Shown: positions 16,422-25,208 of the stretch, piece after piece
Layout: each line of letters starts with the position of its first letter
Position numbering within the stretch: the stretch's first letter is position 1
Source: Streptomyces sp. NBC_00223
GTDB taxonomy: Bacteria; Actinomycetota; Actinomycetes; Streptomycetales; Streptomycetaceae
Direction: 5' to 3'
Assembly: GCF_036199905.1 (NCBI RefSeq)
Contig: NZ_CP108109.1
Coordinates: 4,387,501-4,451,500 of the forward strand
Length of the DNA: 64,000 nucleotides
Program-made: the position numbers and the translations under genes
Notes under the pieces: model-generated
Databases searched by the model: none
The model's input: the letters and a program-made list of their open reading frames with translations, nothing else
Told to the model about the DNA's origin: nothing

Positions 16422-18254
16422 ATGGGATCGCCTGAATCGCGCGGGAGTTCGCCGGGCAGGGGCTCGGTGTTCCTCGCACTGCGTTACTACGGACGGGAGT
16501 TGACCCGGCTGCGGTGGCTGACCGCGCCGGCGATGCTGCTGCCGGCGCTGGGCAACATCGGCATCAACTACATCGCGCCGCTGGTCGTGGCGAAACTCGT
16601 CAGCCGTATCGCCGGTGACACCGGTGGTGCCGGCCTCGGCATCAGCGCGGCACTGCCGTACGTCCTCGGATTCGCCGGCGTTCTGCTGCTCGCGGAGACG
16701 CTGTGGCGCGTCGGGCTGCACTGTCTGAACCGTCTTGAGACCCGCGGCATCGAGCACCTGTACGTGATCGGCATGGACGCGCTGTTCGCCAAGGACGCCG
16801 CCTTCTTCCACGACAACTTCGCCGGGTCGCTGACCAAGCGGGTCCTGAGCTTCGCCTCCCGCTTCGAGGAGTTCATCGACACGCTGACGTTCTCGGTCGT
16901 GGGCAGCTTCGTGCCGCTGGCGTTCGGGTCCGTGGTGCTGTGGCACTACGAACCGATGCTCGTTGTGGTGCTCCTGGCGATGATCGCGCTGACGGCGCTG
17001 TGCGTGACGCCGCTCATCCGTCGCCGTCAGGCGCTCGTCGGCCGGCGGGAGGAGGCGATCGCACGGGTGTCGGGCCATGTCGCCGACAGCCTGGTGAACA
17101 TCGACACGGTACGGGCGTTCGCCGCCGAGGAGGGCGAGGCCGCCGAGCACCGCTCCCGCGTCGCGGAGTTGCGACGGCTCACGCTGCGGTCGTGGGACTA
17201 CGGCAACCTGCGGATCGACACCCTGGTCGCACCGCTGTCCGTGCTGACCAACGCGCTGGGCCTGCTGCTCGCTGTCGTGCTCGGCGGGAGCGGGCACGGC
17301 GTGGAGGAGGTCGTGGTCGCCTTCACGTACTACACCAACGCGACGCGGGTCATGTTCGAGTTCAACCAGATCTACCGCAGGCTGGAGAGTTCGATGACGG
17401 AGGCGGCGCAGTTCAGCGAACTGCTGCTGACCGCGCCGACCGTGCTCGACCCGGCGCTGCCGGAGCCGCTGGTGCGCCGGGGCTCCGACGTCCGGTTCGA
17501 GCGGGTCACCTTCGCCCACGACGGCGGGAAGCCGCTCTTCGAGGGCCTTGAACTGGCCGTGCCCAGTGGGGCGAAGATCGGTTTCGTCGGCCGGTCCGGC
17601 GGCGGCAAGACCACGCTCACCCGGCTTCTGCTGCGGATGACGGACGTGGACGCCGGCCGGATACTGATCGGCGGCCAGGACATCAGCAGGCTGCGCCAGG
17701 CCGATCTGCGCAGCCTGATCGCCTATGTGCCGCAGGACCCGGCGATGTTCCACCGCACGCTTCGGGACAACATCGCGTTCGCCCGGCCGGGCGCCACCGC
17801 CGCCGAGATCCGCCGCGCGGCCGAGGTCGCCCACGTGACGGAGTTCGCCGACGCGCTGCCGGAGGGCTTCGACACCATGGTGGGCGAACGCGGTGTCAAA
17901 CTGTCCGGCGGTCAGCGCCAGCGGGTCGCCCTCGCCCGGGCCGTCCTGCGCGACGCGCCGATACTGATGCTGGACGAGGCGACCAGCGCCCTGGACTCCG
18001 AGAGCGAGATCCTTGTCCAGGAGGCGTTGTGGCGGCTCATGGAGGGGCGGACCGCGCTGGTGGTCGCCCACCGGCTGAGTACGGTCGCCACCATGGACCG
18101 GCTCGTCGTCCTCGACCGCGGACGGATCGTCGAGCAGGGCACACACCAGGAACTGCTCGCGTCGGACGGCGCCTACGCGAAACTGTGGCAACACCAGTCG
18201 GGCGGCTTCCTCGACGACACGGAGGGTGCCGCCAGGCCCGTCAAGGGCACATGA
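16422..18254 (+). CDS. ABC transporter with fused membrane and ATPase domains (exporter type)
   Basis: A 610-residue half-transporter. Residues 20-330 form six membrane helices of the type I exporter fold; residues 350-600 are the nucleotide-binding domain with Walker A VGRSGGGKTT (about 388-397), signature LSGGQRQR (about 493), Walker B ILMLDEATSALD and the switch His in VVAHRLST. It probably works as a homodimer; the substrate is unknown. The start is an ATG at 16422. An in-frame GTG at 16467 with AGGGG upstream is an alternative that removes 15 residues. It stands alone and points away from the organosulfur operon, so a role in that pathway is not implied. Confidence 0.9.
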   Translation: MGSPESRGSSPGRGSVFLALRYYGRELTRLRWLTAPAMLLPALGNIGINYIAPLVVAKLVSRIAGDTGGAGLGISAALPYVLGFAGVLLLAETLWRVGLHCLNRLETRGIEHLYVIGMDALFAKDAAFFHDNFAGSLTKRVLSFASRFEEFIDTLTFSVVGSFVPLAFGSVVLWHYEPMLVVVLLAMIALTALCVTPLIRRRQALVGRREEAIARVSGHVADSLVNIDTVRAFAAEEGEAAEHRSRVAELRRLTLRSWDYGNLRIDTLVAPLSVLTNALGLLLAVVLGGSGHGVEEVVVAFTYYTNATRVMFEFNQIYRRLESSMTEAAQFSELLLTAPTVLDPALPEPLVRRGSDVRFERVTFAHDGGKPLFEGLELAVPSGAKIGFVGRSGGGKTTLTRLLLRMTDVDAGRILIGGQDISRLRQADLRSLIAYVPQDPAMFHRTLRDNIAFARPGATAAEIRRAAEVAHVTEFADALPEGFDTMVGERGVKLSGGQRQRVALARAVLRDAPILMLDEATSALDSESEILVQEALWRLMEGRTALVVAHRLSTVATMDRLVVLDRGRIVEQGTHQELLASDGAYAKLWQHQSGGFLDDTEGAARPVKGT

Positions 18255-18440
18255 ACCCCGGGCGGCAGCCCCCGTCGTGACACAGACGCCCGCGACGACG
18301 CGCCGAGGCGCCCGCGTACTCAAAACGACGACTTTGCCATCTCTTTGCAATCTGGTCCGCCGCTGCGTCGTCTCTGCTCTCGATCCGTAACTCAGCCCGC
18401 CGAGTGAGAGCGCGGGCTGGCCGAAGAAAGAGAGCGATTC

Positions 18441-18832
<392 letters not shown>

Positions 18833-18836
<4 letters not shown>

Positions 18837-19462
18837 CCTCGCTCTCCAGGCGCGCGTTCGCCGCCGCGGCGCTGGCCGCGTTGCTCGTGGGCTGCGGCAG
18901 CCACCAGGCCGGCCGGCCCGACCAGGCCGACCGGGCCACGACCGCTTCTCCCCGGAGCGGCACGGCGTCCTCGCGGCCCGCCGCGGAGGCGGTGCGCGCG
19001 ATCGGGCGTTCGGTCCCGGTCAGGCTGGAGATCCCGGCCATCGGGGTCGACACCCCGGTCATGCGGCTGGGGTTGGCCCCGGACGGCAGCGTGCAGGTCC
19101 CGCCGATCACGGCGCACGACCAGGCGGGCTGGTACCGGTACTCGCCGACGCCGGGTCAGGTCGGCCCGTCGGTGATCCTCGCCCATGTCACGGTCGGCGC
19201 CTACGGGGACGGGGTCTTCCGTCACCTCTCGCGGCTGCACCGGGGCGACCGGATCGTGGCGCGCCTGGAGAACGGCACGGCGGCGGTGTTCACCGTCGAC
19301 TCCCTGCGGACGGTCGCCAAGGCGGACTTTCCGACGGACGCGGTCTACGGGGACGTGGACCGCCCGGAACTGCGGCTCATCACCTGTGGCGGCCCCCGTA
19401 GCGGTGACGGCTACCGCGACAACGTGATCGTCTTCGCCGAACTGAGCTCGACGAGCCCCTGA
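18833..19462 (+). CDS. class F sortase
   Basis: A 209-residue transpeptidase with an N-terminal lipoprotein-like or membrane segment (LAALLVGCGS) and a sortase core from about residue 65 (VPVRLEIPAIGVDTPV). The catalytic triad is visible as His118 (ILAHVTVG), Cys185 (RLITCGG) and Arg195 (GYRDNVIVFA). In place of the usual GHxD after the catalytic His it has AHVTV. It probably attaches or processes surface proteins, the obvious candidate being the product of the overlapping upstream gene. A sigma-factor gene follows after about 160 bases. Confidence 0.9.
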
Positions 19463-19619
19463 CCCGCCACCGCCCGGATCCCGGGCCGAAGGACCGCGTG
19501 TCGACGGACCGCGCACCGACGGCCGTGTGCTGACGGACCGTATCGACGGACCGCGCCGACGGTCCGTCCCGACGGCCCGGGATCCTTACCCCACGAGTGC
19601 ATCACGACCATGGAGAGCA

Positions 19620-20111
19620 TTGAAAGGGTCCCGCGAGAGGGCAGCGTCCGAACTGTTCGCCGCCGTCTACCCGCGCCTCGCCGGCTGGTGCCGCCGTCTG
19701 GTCGACGACGACGAGACGGCCCACGAGATCGCCTCGGAGGCGTTCACCCGGCTCTGGGCCCGCTGGACAGCGGTGGCGGAACCGCAAGGTTTTCTCTACG
19801 TCACCGCGGCCAACCTCGTCCGGGACCACTGGCGCAAGCTGGAGCGCGAACGCAGTGCGCTGCGCCGGGCCACCGTCGAAGCCGCCGTCCGCCCGCAGAC
19901 CGAACAGGCCGACCCGTCGGTACGCCTGCTCGTGCAGTCGCTGCCGGAACGGCTGCGTGTCCCGATCCTGTTGCACTACTACGCTGATATGCCGATCCGG
20001 AAGGTGTCCTTGCTGACCGGGCGCAAGGAGGGGACGATCATGTCCGACCTCCACACGGCCCGGGAACTGCTCCGAGCCCATCTGAGGAGGAGCTTTGATC
20101 ACACACTCTGA
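19620..20111 (+). CDS. ECF-type RNA polymerase sigma factor
   Basis: A 163-residue sigma-70 family factor of the small extracytoplasmic type. Region 2 is recognisable in LFAAVYPRLAGWCRRLVDDD and IASEAFTRLWARW...FLYVTAANLVRDHWRK. Region 4 is LPERLRVPILLHYYADMPIRKVSLLTGRKEGTIMSDLHTARELLR, a helix-turn-helix with the usual GTIxS turn. Start taken as TTG at 19620 with GGAG four bases upstream. The following gene overlaps it by 17 bases and encodes a single-pass membrane protein, the usual place of a sigma regulator. Confidence 0.85.
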   Translation: MKGSRERAASELFAAVYPRLAGWCRRLVDDDETAHEIASEAFTRLWARWTAVAEPQGFLYVTAANLVRDHWRKLERERSALRRATVEAAVRPQTEQADPSVRLLVQSLPERLRVPILLHYYADMPIRKVSLLTGRKEGTIMSDLHTARELLRAHLRRSFDHTL

Positions 20112-20634
20112 CGACGGTCCGGACTTCGACCCCGACGACCCCCTCACCGTCATACTGCGGCCCACCGTCGACTACCTGGGCCCGCCTCCCGGTCGGTACG
20201 AGGCGATCCGCCGCGGCGCCACCCGCCGCTGGCTGCTGCGTACGGCGGTCGGTGTCGGCCTGTCGTGCGCCGTCGCCGTCCTTGTCGCGCTGCCGTTCCG
20301 CATGGCGGCGCCCCTGGAACCGGCGTCCCCGACTCTCCCGACGCTCCCGCTCGCCCCGCCGTCGGGCAGCCCTTCGGCCACGGACAGTCCGTCGGCCACG
20401 AGTACCCCTTCGGCCACGAGCACCCCTACGGTGGGGAGCAACCCTTCGGCCACGCCCACCCAGTTGGCCGTGCCCGAACCCGAGGGCCACCCCTCCACCG
20501 AGCAGCACAGGACCGCACCCCCCACCACGCCCGTGCCCACGAGAACGGCCATGTGGTCCGTCGAGCCGTCGGCGATTCGGAGCGCGGTGCGGAACGGTCC
20601 CTACCCCACTGCCGCGACGGGCACCCGGCCGTAG
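20095..20634 (+). CDS. single-pass membrane protein coupled to the ECF sigma factor (putative anti-sigma)
   Basis: A 179-residue protein with a TTG start preceded by GAGGAGGAG. Residues 1-50 are cytoplasmic and acidic to basic (DDPLTVILRPTVDYLGPPPGRYEAIRRGATRR), a transmembrane helix spans about 52-68, and a Ser/Pro/Thr-rich outer part contains repeated SPSATSTPSATSTP units. I do not recognise an anti-sigma domain in the short N-terminal part, so the role rests on its position: it overlaps the sigma gene by 17 bases and shares its operon. It could equally be a small secreted-stalk protein that only shares regulation. Confidence 0.65.
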   Translation: MITHSDDGPDFDPDDPLTVILRPTVDYLGPPPGRYEAIRRGATRRWLLRTAVGVGLSCAVAVLVALPFRMAAPLEPASPTLPTLPLAPPSGSPSATDSPSATSTPSATSTPTVGSNPSATPTQLAVPEPEGHPSTEQHRTAPPTTPVPTRTAMWSVEPSAIRSAVRNGPYPTAATGTRP

Positions 20635-20803
20635 ACCGCGATCGACGCGTTCGCCCGGGGGCGCGGTGGCGTCGGCCGGCCCGGCCGCGGTGACCACGTA
20701 AGCGGCCGACGGCGGCCGTTACGGACCACCAAGCGGTGCCCGCGCCCGTTCCGCCCGGTCGTCGACTCGGATGTGCGCTGGTCGAGCAGGGTTCACCCAC
20801 CTT

Positions 20804-20830
20804 TGGTTTAGACCTGTTTGGTCCAGACCT
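20804..20830 (+). promoter_or_regulatory. paired 12-bp direct repeats of chitinase promoters
   Basis: TGGTTTAGACCT (20804-20815) and TGGTCCAGACCT (20819-20830) sit 15 bases apart, start to start, directly upstream of the -35 box. Such direct repeats are known from Streptomyces chitinase promoters, where they mediate glucose repression and chitin induction. Each copy is also a near-palindrome of the GGTCTAGACC type that DasR recognises. Confidence 0.8.
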
Positions 20831-20831
20831 A

Positions 20832-20860
20832 TTGACGAGCCTTGCCGCCGCTCCTACGAT
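20832..20860 (+). promoter_or_regulatory. housekeeping-type promoter of the chitinase gene
   Basis: TTGACG (20832-20837) and TACGAT (20855-20860) separated by 17 bases, an excellent vegetative sigma-70 promoter. The direct repeats abut its -35 box. The predicted start point near 20867 leaves a leader of about 240 bases to the GTG at 21107. The remaining bases from 20635 to 20803 show nothing I can support. Confidence 0.75.
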
Positions 20861-21106
20861 CCGGTCGGTCACAGTGACATGTCTCCACTTCACCCAGAGC
20901 CGGGCGTCATGCCCCCCCACACTTGCTCATGCCCATGGCACGTGGCGAGAAGGGAGCACCACATGTTCCGTCGGAGGTCGCGTACCCCACGTCTGGCAGG
21001 CGTTTTCCGCCCTCGTCCAGATTCCGTCAGCCGCGGCGACGACTCGTACGGGAGCGACCCGTACGGGAGCGCGCCACTCCCGGCCCCGCGCCCGCAGGAG
21101 GCGGCC

Positions 21107-22771
21107 GTGGAACGTACATCGCACGTGCATCACACAAGCCGTGCCAGGCACGGATCACCCGTCCTGAGGCGCGCCCTCGCCGGGGTGAGCGCCGCCGCCG
21201 TCATCGGCGCGGGCGTCACCCTGGCCGGCTCCGGCGCGGCCGGGGCCGCCACCACCAACCTGGTGGCCAACCCCGGTTTCGAGAGCGGACTCTCCAACTG
21301 GGCCTGTTCCGGCGGCTCCGGCGTAGCCGTCAGCAGCCCGGTGCACTCCGGCACTTCCGCGCTCAAGGCCACACCATCCGGCCTTGACAACGCCCAGTGC
21401 ACCCAGACCGTCAGCGTGCAGCCCAACTCCCAGTACACGCTGAGCGCCTACGTCCAGGGCAGCTACGTCTACCTGGGCGCCACCGGCACCGGCGCCGCCA
21501 GTGATCCGTCCACCTGGACGCCGAGCGCCTCGTCGTACACCCAGCTCAGCCTCAACTTCACCACCGGCGCGAACACCACCTCGGTGACCGTCTACCTGCA
21601 CGGCTGGTACGCGCAGCCGACGTACTACGCGGACGACGTGTCGCTCACCGGCCCCGGCGGCACCAGCACGACTCCGCCGACCACTCCGCCGACCACCCCG
21701 CCCACGACGCCGCCGACCAAGCCGCCGACGACCCCGCCCACCACTCCGCCCACCACCCCGCCCACCACTCCTCCCACTACGCCGCCGACGACCCCGCCCA
21801 CCACCTCGCCTGGTGACACCTGCGCCACGAAGCCGAAGCCCGCGGGCAAGGTCCTCCAGGGGTACTGGGAGAACTGGGACGGTGCCTCGAACGGCGTCCA
21901 CCCGGGGCTGGGCTGGACCCCGATCACCGACAGCCGGATCGCCCAGCACGGTTACAACGTGATCAACGCCGCCTTCCCGGTGATCCTTTCCGACGGCACC
22001 GTGCAGTGGCAGGACGGGATGGACTCGGGCGTCAAGGTCGCCACTCCCGCCGAGATGTGCCAGGCCAAGGCGGCCGGGGCGACGATCCTGATGTCCATCG
22101 GCGGCGCCACCGCGGGCATCGACCTCAGCTCCAGCACCGTCGCCGACCGCTTCGTGGCGACCGTCGTCCCGATCCTCAAGAAGTACAACTTCGACGGGAT
22201 CGACATCGACATCGAGACCGGCCTGTCCGGCAGCGGCAACATCAACACGCTGTCCGCCTCCCAGGCCAACCTGGAGCGCATCATCGACGGCGTGCTCGCG
22301 CAGATGCCCGCGGGCTTCGGCCTGACCATGGCGCCCGAGACCGCGTACGTCACCGGCGGAAGCGTCACCTACGGGTCGATCTGGGGCGCGTACCTGCCGA
22401 TCGTGAAGAAGTACGCGGACAACGGCCGCCTGTGGTGGCTGAACATGCAGTACTACAACGGCAGCATGTACGGCTGCTCCGGCGACTCGTACTCGGCCGG
22501 CACCGTCCAGGGCTTCACCGCGCAGACCACGTGCCTGAACAACGGCCTGGTCATCCAGGGCACCACGATCAAGGTGCCCTACGACAAGCAGGTGCCCGGT
22601 CTGCCGGCCCAGTCCGGCGCGGGCGGCGGCTACATGGCGCCCAGTCTGGTGAGCCAGTCGTGGAACGCCTTCGGCGGCGCGCTCAAGGGCCTCATGACGT
22701 GGTCGATCAACTGGGACGGCTCCAAGAGCTGGACCTTCGGCGACAACGTCAAGCCCCTCCAGGGCCGTTGA
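21107..22771 (+). CDS. GH18 chitinase with N-terminal carbohydrate-binding module
   Basis: A 554-residue secreted endochitinase. The signal peptide (VLRRALAGVSAAAVIGAGVT...AGAA) leads to a CBM16/CBM4_9-like module (about 45-185, NLVANPGFESGLSNWACSGG). A long Thr/Pro linker of repeated TTPP units (about 186-235) follows, then the GH18 barrel. The catalytic motif is FDGIDIDIE with Glu370 as proton donor. I choose the GTG at 21107 because AGGAGG lies five bases upstream and gives a normal signal peptide. An ATG at 20963 with GGGAG upstream would add 48 residues and cannot be excluded. It hydrolyses chitin outside the cell, and its promoter carries the chitin-response repeats. Confidence 0.93.
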   Translation: MERTSHVHHTSRARHGSPVLRRALAGVSAAAVIGAGVTLAGSGAAGAATTNLVANPGFESGLSNWACSGGSGVAVSSPVHSGTSALKATPSGLDNAQCTQTVSVQPNSQYTLSAYVQGSYVYLGATGTGAASDPSTWTPSASSYTQLSLNFTTGANTTSVTVYLHGWYAQPTYYADDVSLTGPGGTSTTPPTTPPTTPPTTPPTKPPTTPPTTPPTTPPTTPPTTPPTTPPTTSPGDTCATKPKPAGKVLQGYWENWDGASNGVHPGLGWTPITDSRIAQHGYNVINAAFPVILSDGTVQWQDGMDSGVKVATPAEMCQAKAAGATILMSIGGATAGIDLSSSTVADRFVATVVPILKKYNFDGIDIDIETGLSGSGNINTLSASQANLERIIDGVLAQMPAGFGLTMAPETAYVTGGSVTYGSIWGAYLPIVKKYADNGRLWWLNMQYYNGSMYGCSGDSYSAGTVQGFTAQTTCLNNGLVIQGTTIKVPYDKQVPGLPAQSGAGGGYMAPSLVSQSWNAFGGALKGLMTWSINWDGSKSWTFGDNVKPLQGR

Positions 22772-22778
22772 CACCTCG

Positions 22779-22817
22779 CGCCCCGGCCCGTCACGTGCCA
22801 CGTGACAGGCCGGGGCG
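22779..22817 (+). terminator. terminator hairpin after the chitinase gene
   Basis: Arms CGCCCCGGCC and GGCCGGGGCG flank an inner inverted TCACGTG/CACGTGA, starting eight bases after the stop codon. Confidence 0.8.
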
Positions 22818-22888
22818 TTGCGTGCGTGAAGGACCGCGCCGGTGACGGCGGCCCGCGGGACACCGCTGCTCGGGCCTGTTCCCGGGCG

Positions 22889-23641
22889 TCACCAGCCCAG
22901 GGCGTCGTCCATCGACTGCTGCCAGTACGTGGTCGTGAGCGAGTCGTCGATGTAGACGCCCTTCGCGGGCAGCGGCGGGTGGGCGGCGGCGCCGACGTTC
23001 CCGTTGTCGGACCGACCGGAGAAGTAGACGGTCAGGGACTTCACCGTGCGGCCGTTCGAGCCGCTGCCGTCGCCGGCGGACAGGCTGACGGAGGCGTAGC
23101 CGGACTCGCCCGGGTCGAGGGTGACAACGGCCTGCGGCTGGGAGTCGTCGAGGACCGGCGGCACGGCCTGGGCGTCGTTGAAGCGCAGCGCCGGGTAGTA
23201 GTAGAGGTAGCAGGTACTGTTCCCGGTGTTGGTGACCGTGAGCAGCATGTGGTTCAGGGGGCGCTGGAGCGGGGCCGCGACGGTCCTGGTGTTGGAGCCC
23301 TCGCAGGTGACCGACTTACTGCGGGGAATCGGAGCCTTGGTGGCGACGGTGCCCGCTGTCGGCTTCGAGCTGTTGGACGCCGCGGGCTTCGCCGCGGACT
23401 TCACCGCGGAGGGCGACGGGGACGGGTCGGTGGCCGAAGTGCCTTCCGTGGGGGCGTCGGTGGAAGGTGACGCGGTCGTCGGGACGCCGGTGGAAGGCGA
23501 CGCGGTCGTGGAGGCGTCCGTCCCGGCGCCCTTGTCGTGGACGTCCGCTCCGTCGTCGCACGCGGTCAGGGAGAGGGCGGCGAGAACGACGGTCGCGGCG
23601 GCGGCGACGAGACGAGTACCGGAGTTTCGAATACTGGACAT
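22889..23641 (-). CDS. DUF4232-type secreted lipoprotein
   Basis: A 250-residue relative of the lipoprotein at the left end. The lipobox is SLTAC near residue 26. A Thr/Ser/Pro/Ala linker carries repeated TASPSTG(V/A)PT units to about residue 90. The beta domain has Cys pairs in SVTCEGSN and GNSTCYLYYYPALRF and the DUF4232 ending (GVYIDDSLTTTYWQQSMDDA). Function unknown. It is convergent with the chitinase gene and divergent from the HTH membrane protein, with 175 bases between the two starts. The ATG at 23641 is favoured over one 15 bases upstream because it gives the shorter lipoprotein signal; ribosome-binding evidence is weak for both. Confidence 0.83.
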   Translation of the reverse strand: MSSIRNSGTRLVAAAATVVLAALSLTACDDGADVHDKGAGTDASTTASPSTGVPTTASPSTDAPTEGTSATDPSPSPSAVKSAAKPAASNSSKPTAGTVATKAPIPRSKSVTCEGSNTRTVAAPLQRPLNHMLLTVTNTGNSTCYLYYYPALRFNDAQAVPPVLDDSQPQAVVTLDPGESGYASVSLSAGDGSGSNGRTVKSLTVYFSGRSDNGNVGAAAHPPLPAKGVYIDDSLTTTYWQQSMDDALGW

Positions 23642-23816
23642 GCAGCCGTGCCTCATTCGTTGTTCGGGTGGGTGTGGTGCTTGGATGATCGGAGCTTGCG
23701 GGGCGATCCGTCCCAGCCGCCACATACTGCGGACAGTTGGGACGCTGAAACGCCGAAACCTGGTCTGACCAGGGGGAATTCAGTACCCCTGGGATGCCGG
23801 AACGGGACGCTGCGGG

Positions 23817-25151
23817 ATGGGGAAACGGGTGTCAGGGGCTGGGCCGACCGAGGAGTTCGCGACGCTGCTGCGGGAACTCAAGGACCGCTCGGGACTGAGC
23901 TACGGCGTACTGGCCAAGCGGTTGCACACGAGCGCGTCGACGCTGCACCGCTACTGCAACGGCATCGCGATCCCGAGCGACTACGCGCCGGTGGAGCGCC
24001 TCGCGCGGGTGTGCCGGGCGACGCCGCAGGAACTCGTGGAACTGCACCGGCGCTGGATCCTGGCGGACGCGGCACGCGGACTCAGGGGTGACTCCGCCGC
24101 GGCGACGGGGGCCGGGGAGGCCGCCCCGGGCGACGACGCCACCGCGGAACCGGCCGCGACGAAGGACTCGCCTCAGGACGCCGGTTCGACCGAGTCCGCC
24201 CGGGCGGCCGGCGCGCCGCAGACGGTGGACACCGGATCGGCGGCGGAGGCGGTGCGTACCGCGGCATCGCCCGGACGGGGCGAGGACGGTGCGGCGGACG
24301 AGCCGGTCGTCGTCCGCGTGGCGCGAGGGCTCGCCCCGCCACGACGGCGTCGTACCGCGCTGGTCGCCTCCGCCGCGGTGGCCGCCGTACTGGTGGTCGC
24401 GGCGCTTGTCGCGCATCCGCCGTGGGGCGGAGACGGGAACGACGACGCGAAGGACCCGCAGGCGGTCGGCACCGCCGCGAGCAGGGGTACGGCCGACGCC
24501 TCGCAGGGCAGCGTCCGGCCGGGCGCGGCAGCCGGGCCCACCGGTGGCAGCGCCGTCCCCTTCGCCGTCGGCGTCCGCCCCTATGTCTACGACGACCCGT
24601 GCAGCCAGCACTTCCTCGTCGACAGCGCACCCGAGCGGGTCGGCCCGCCGGCGAACGAGCAGGACGCGCCGCGCTGGGCCGCCGTGTACGGTGCGGTCTC
24701 CTCGGGCGAACAGCGGGTCGCCCTCACCGTCCAGGGCACGGGCGCGGACACCGTCGTCCTGGAGGCGTTGCATGTGAACGTCGACACCAAGGCCGCGCCG
24801 CTCGCCTGGAACGACTACGCGATGGGCGTCGGCTGCGGTGGCGGCGTCGGGACCAAGACCTTCGCCGTCGACCTGGACAAGGGCAGCCCCACGGTCACCG
24901 TCAGGAACGGCCAGCGCGACTTCCCGTACAAGGTGAGCGAGTCCGACCCGGAGGTCTTCTACGTCACCGCCCGCACCAAGGCGCACGACGTCCGCTGGAA
25001 CCTCACCCTGGACTGGTCGAGCGGCAGCCGCCGCGGCACCGTCCGTATCGACGACAACGGAACCCCGTTCCGCACCAGCGCCGACGTCGGCCGCCCCGGC
25101 TACGACTACCCGCTGGGCGGCAGCGACTGGATCACCCGCATGGGCGGCTGA
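23817..25151 (+). CDS. HTH-domain transmembrane protein
   Basis: A 444-residue protein with an XRE-type helix-turn-helix at the N-terminus (residues 12-75: FATLLRELKDRSGLSYGVLAKRLHTSASTLHRY). An Ala-rich low-complexity linker, one transmembrane helix (about 182-202) and an extracellular domain (about 245-444) with two Cys (DDPCSQHF, GVGCGGGVG) follow. Architecture of this kind, an internal DNA-binding-like domain plus an outer domain, is frequent in Streptomyces and of unknown function. It could be a membrane-bound regulator reading an outside signal. ATG at 23817; a GTG 12 bases later is an alternative start. The outer domain is most like the beta domains of neighbouring secreted proteins, but I cannot name it. 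Confidence 0.8.
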   Translation: MGKRVSGAGPTEEFATLLRELKDRSGLSYGVLAKRLHTSASTLHRYCNGIAIPSDYAPVERLARVCRATPQELVELHRRWILADAARGLRGDSAAATGAGEAAPGDDATAEPAATKDSPQDAGSTESARAAGAPQTVDTGSAAEAVRTAASPGRGEDGAADEPVVVRVARGLAPPRRRRTALVASAAVAAVLVVAALVAHPPWGGDGNDDAKDPQAVGTAASRGTADASQGSVRPGAAAGPTGGSAVPFAVGVRPYVYDDPCSQHFLVDSAPERVGPPANEQDAPRWAAVYGAVSSGEQRVALTVQGTGADTVVLEALHVNVDTKAAPLAWNDYAMGVGCGGGVGTKTFAVDLDKGSPTVTVRNGQRDFPYKVSESDPEVFYVTARTKAHDVRWNLTLDWSSGSRRGTVRIDDNGTPFRTSADVGRPGYDYPLGGSDWITRMGG

Positions 25152-25208
25152 CACCCCCCGGACATCGGCCCGCGTCCTTGACGGCGGACCGACGGTGGAG
25201 CCCGGACC

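Noticed and set aside
21663..21812. A regulatory tandem repeat in the chitinase gene
   Set aside because: The repeats simply encode the Thr/Pro linker between binding module and catalytic domain.
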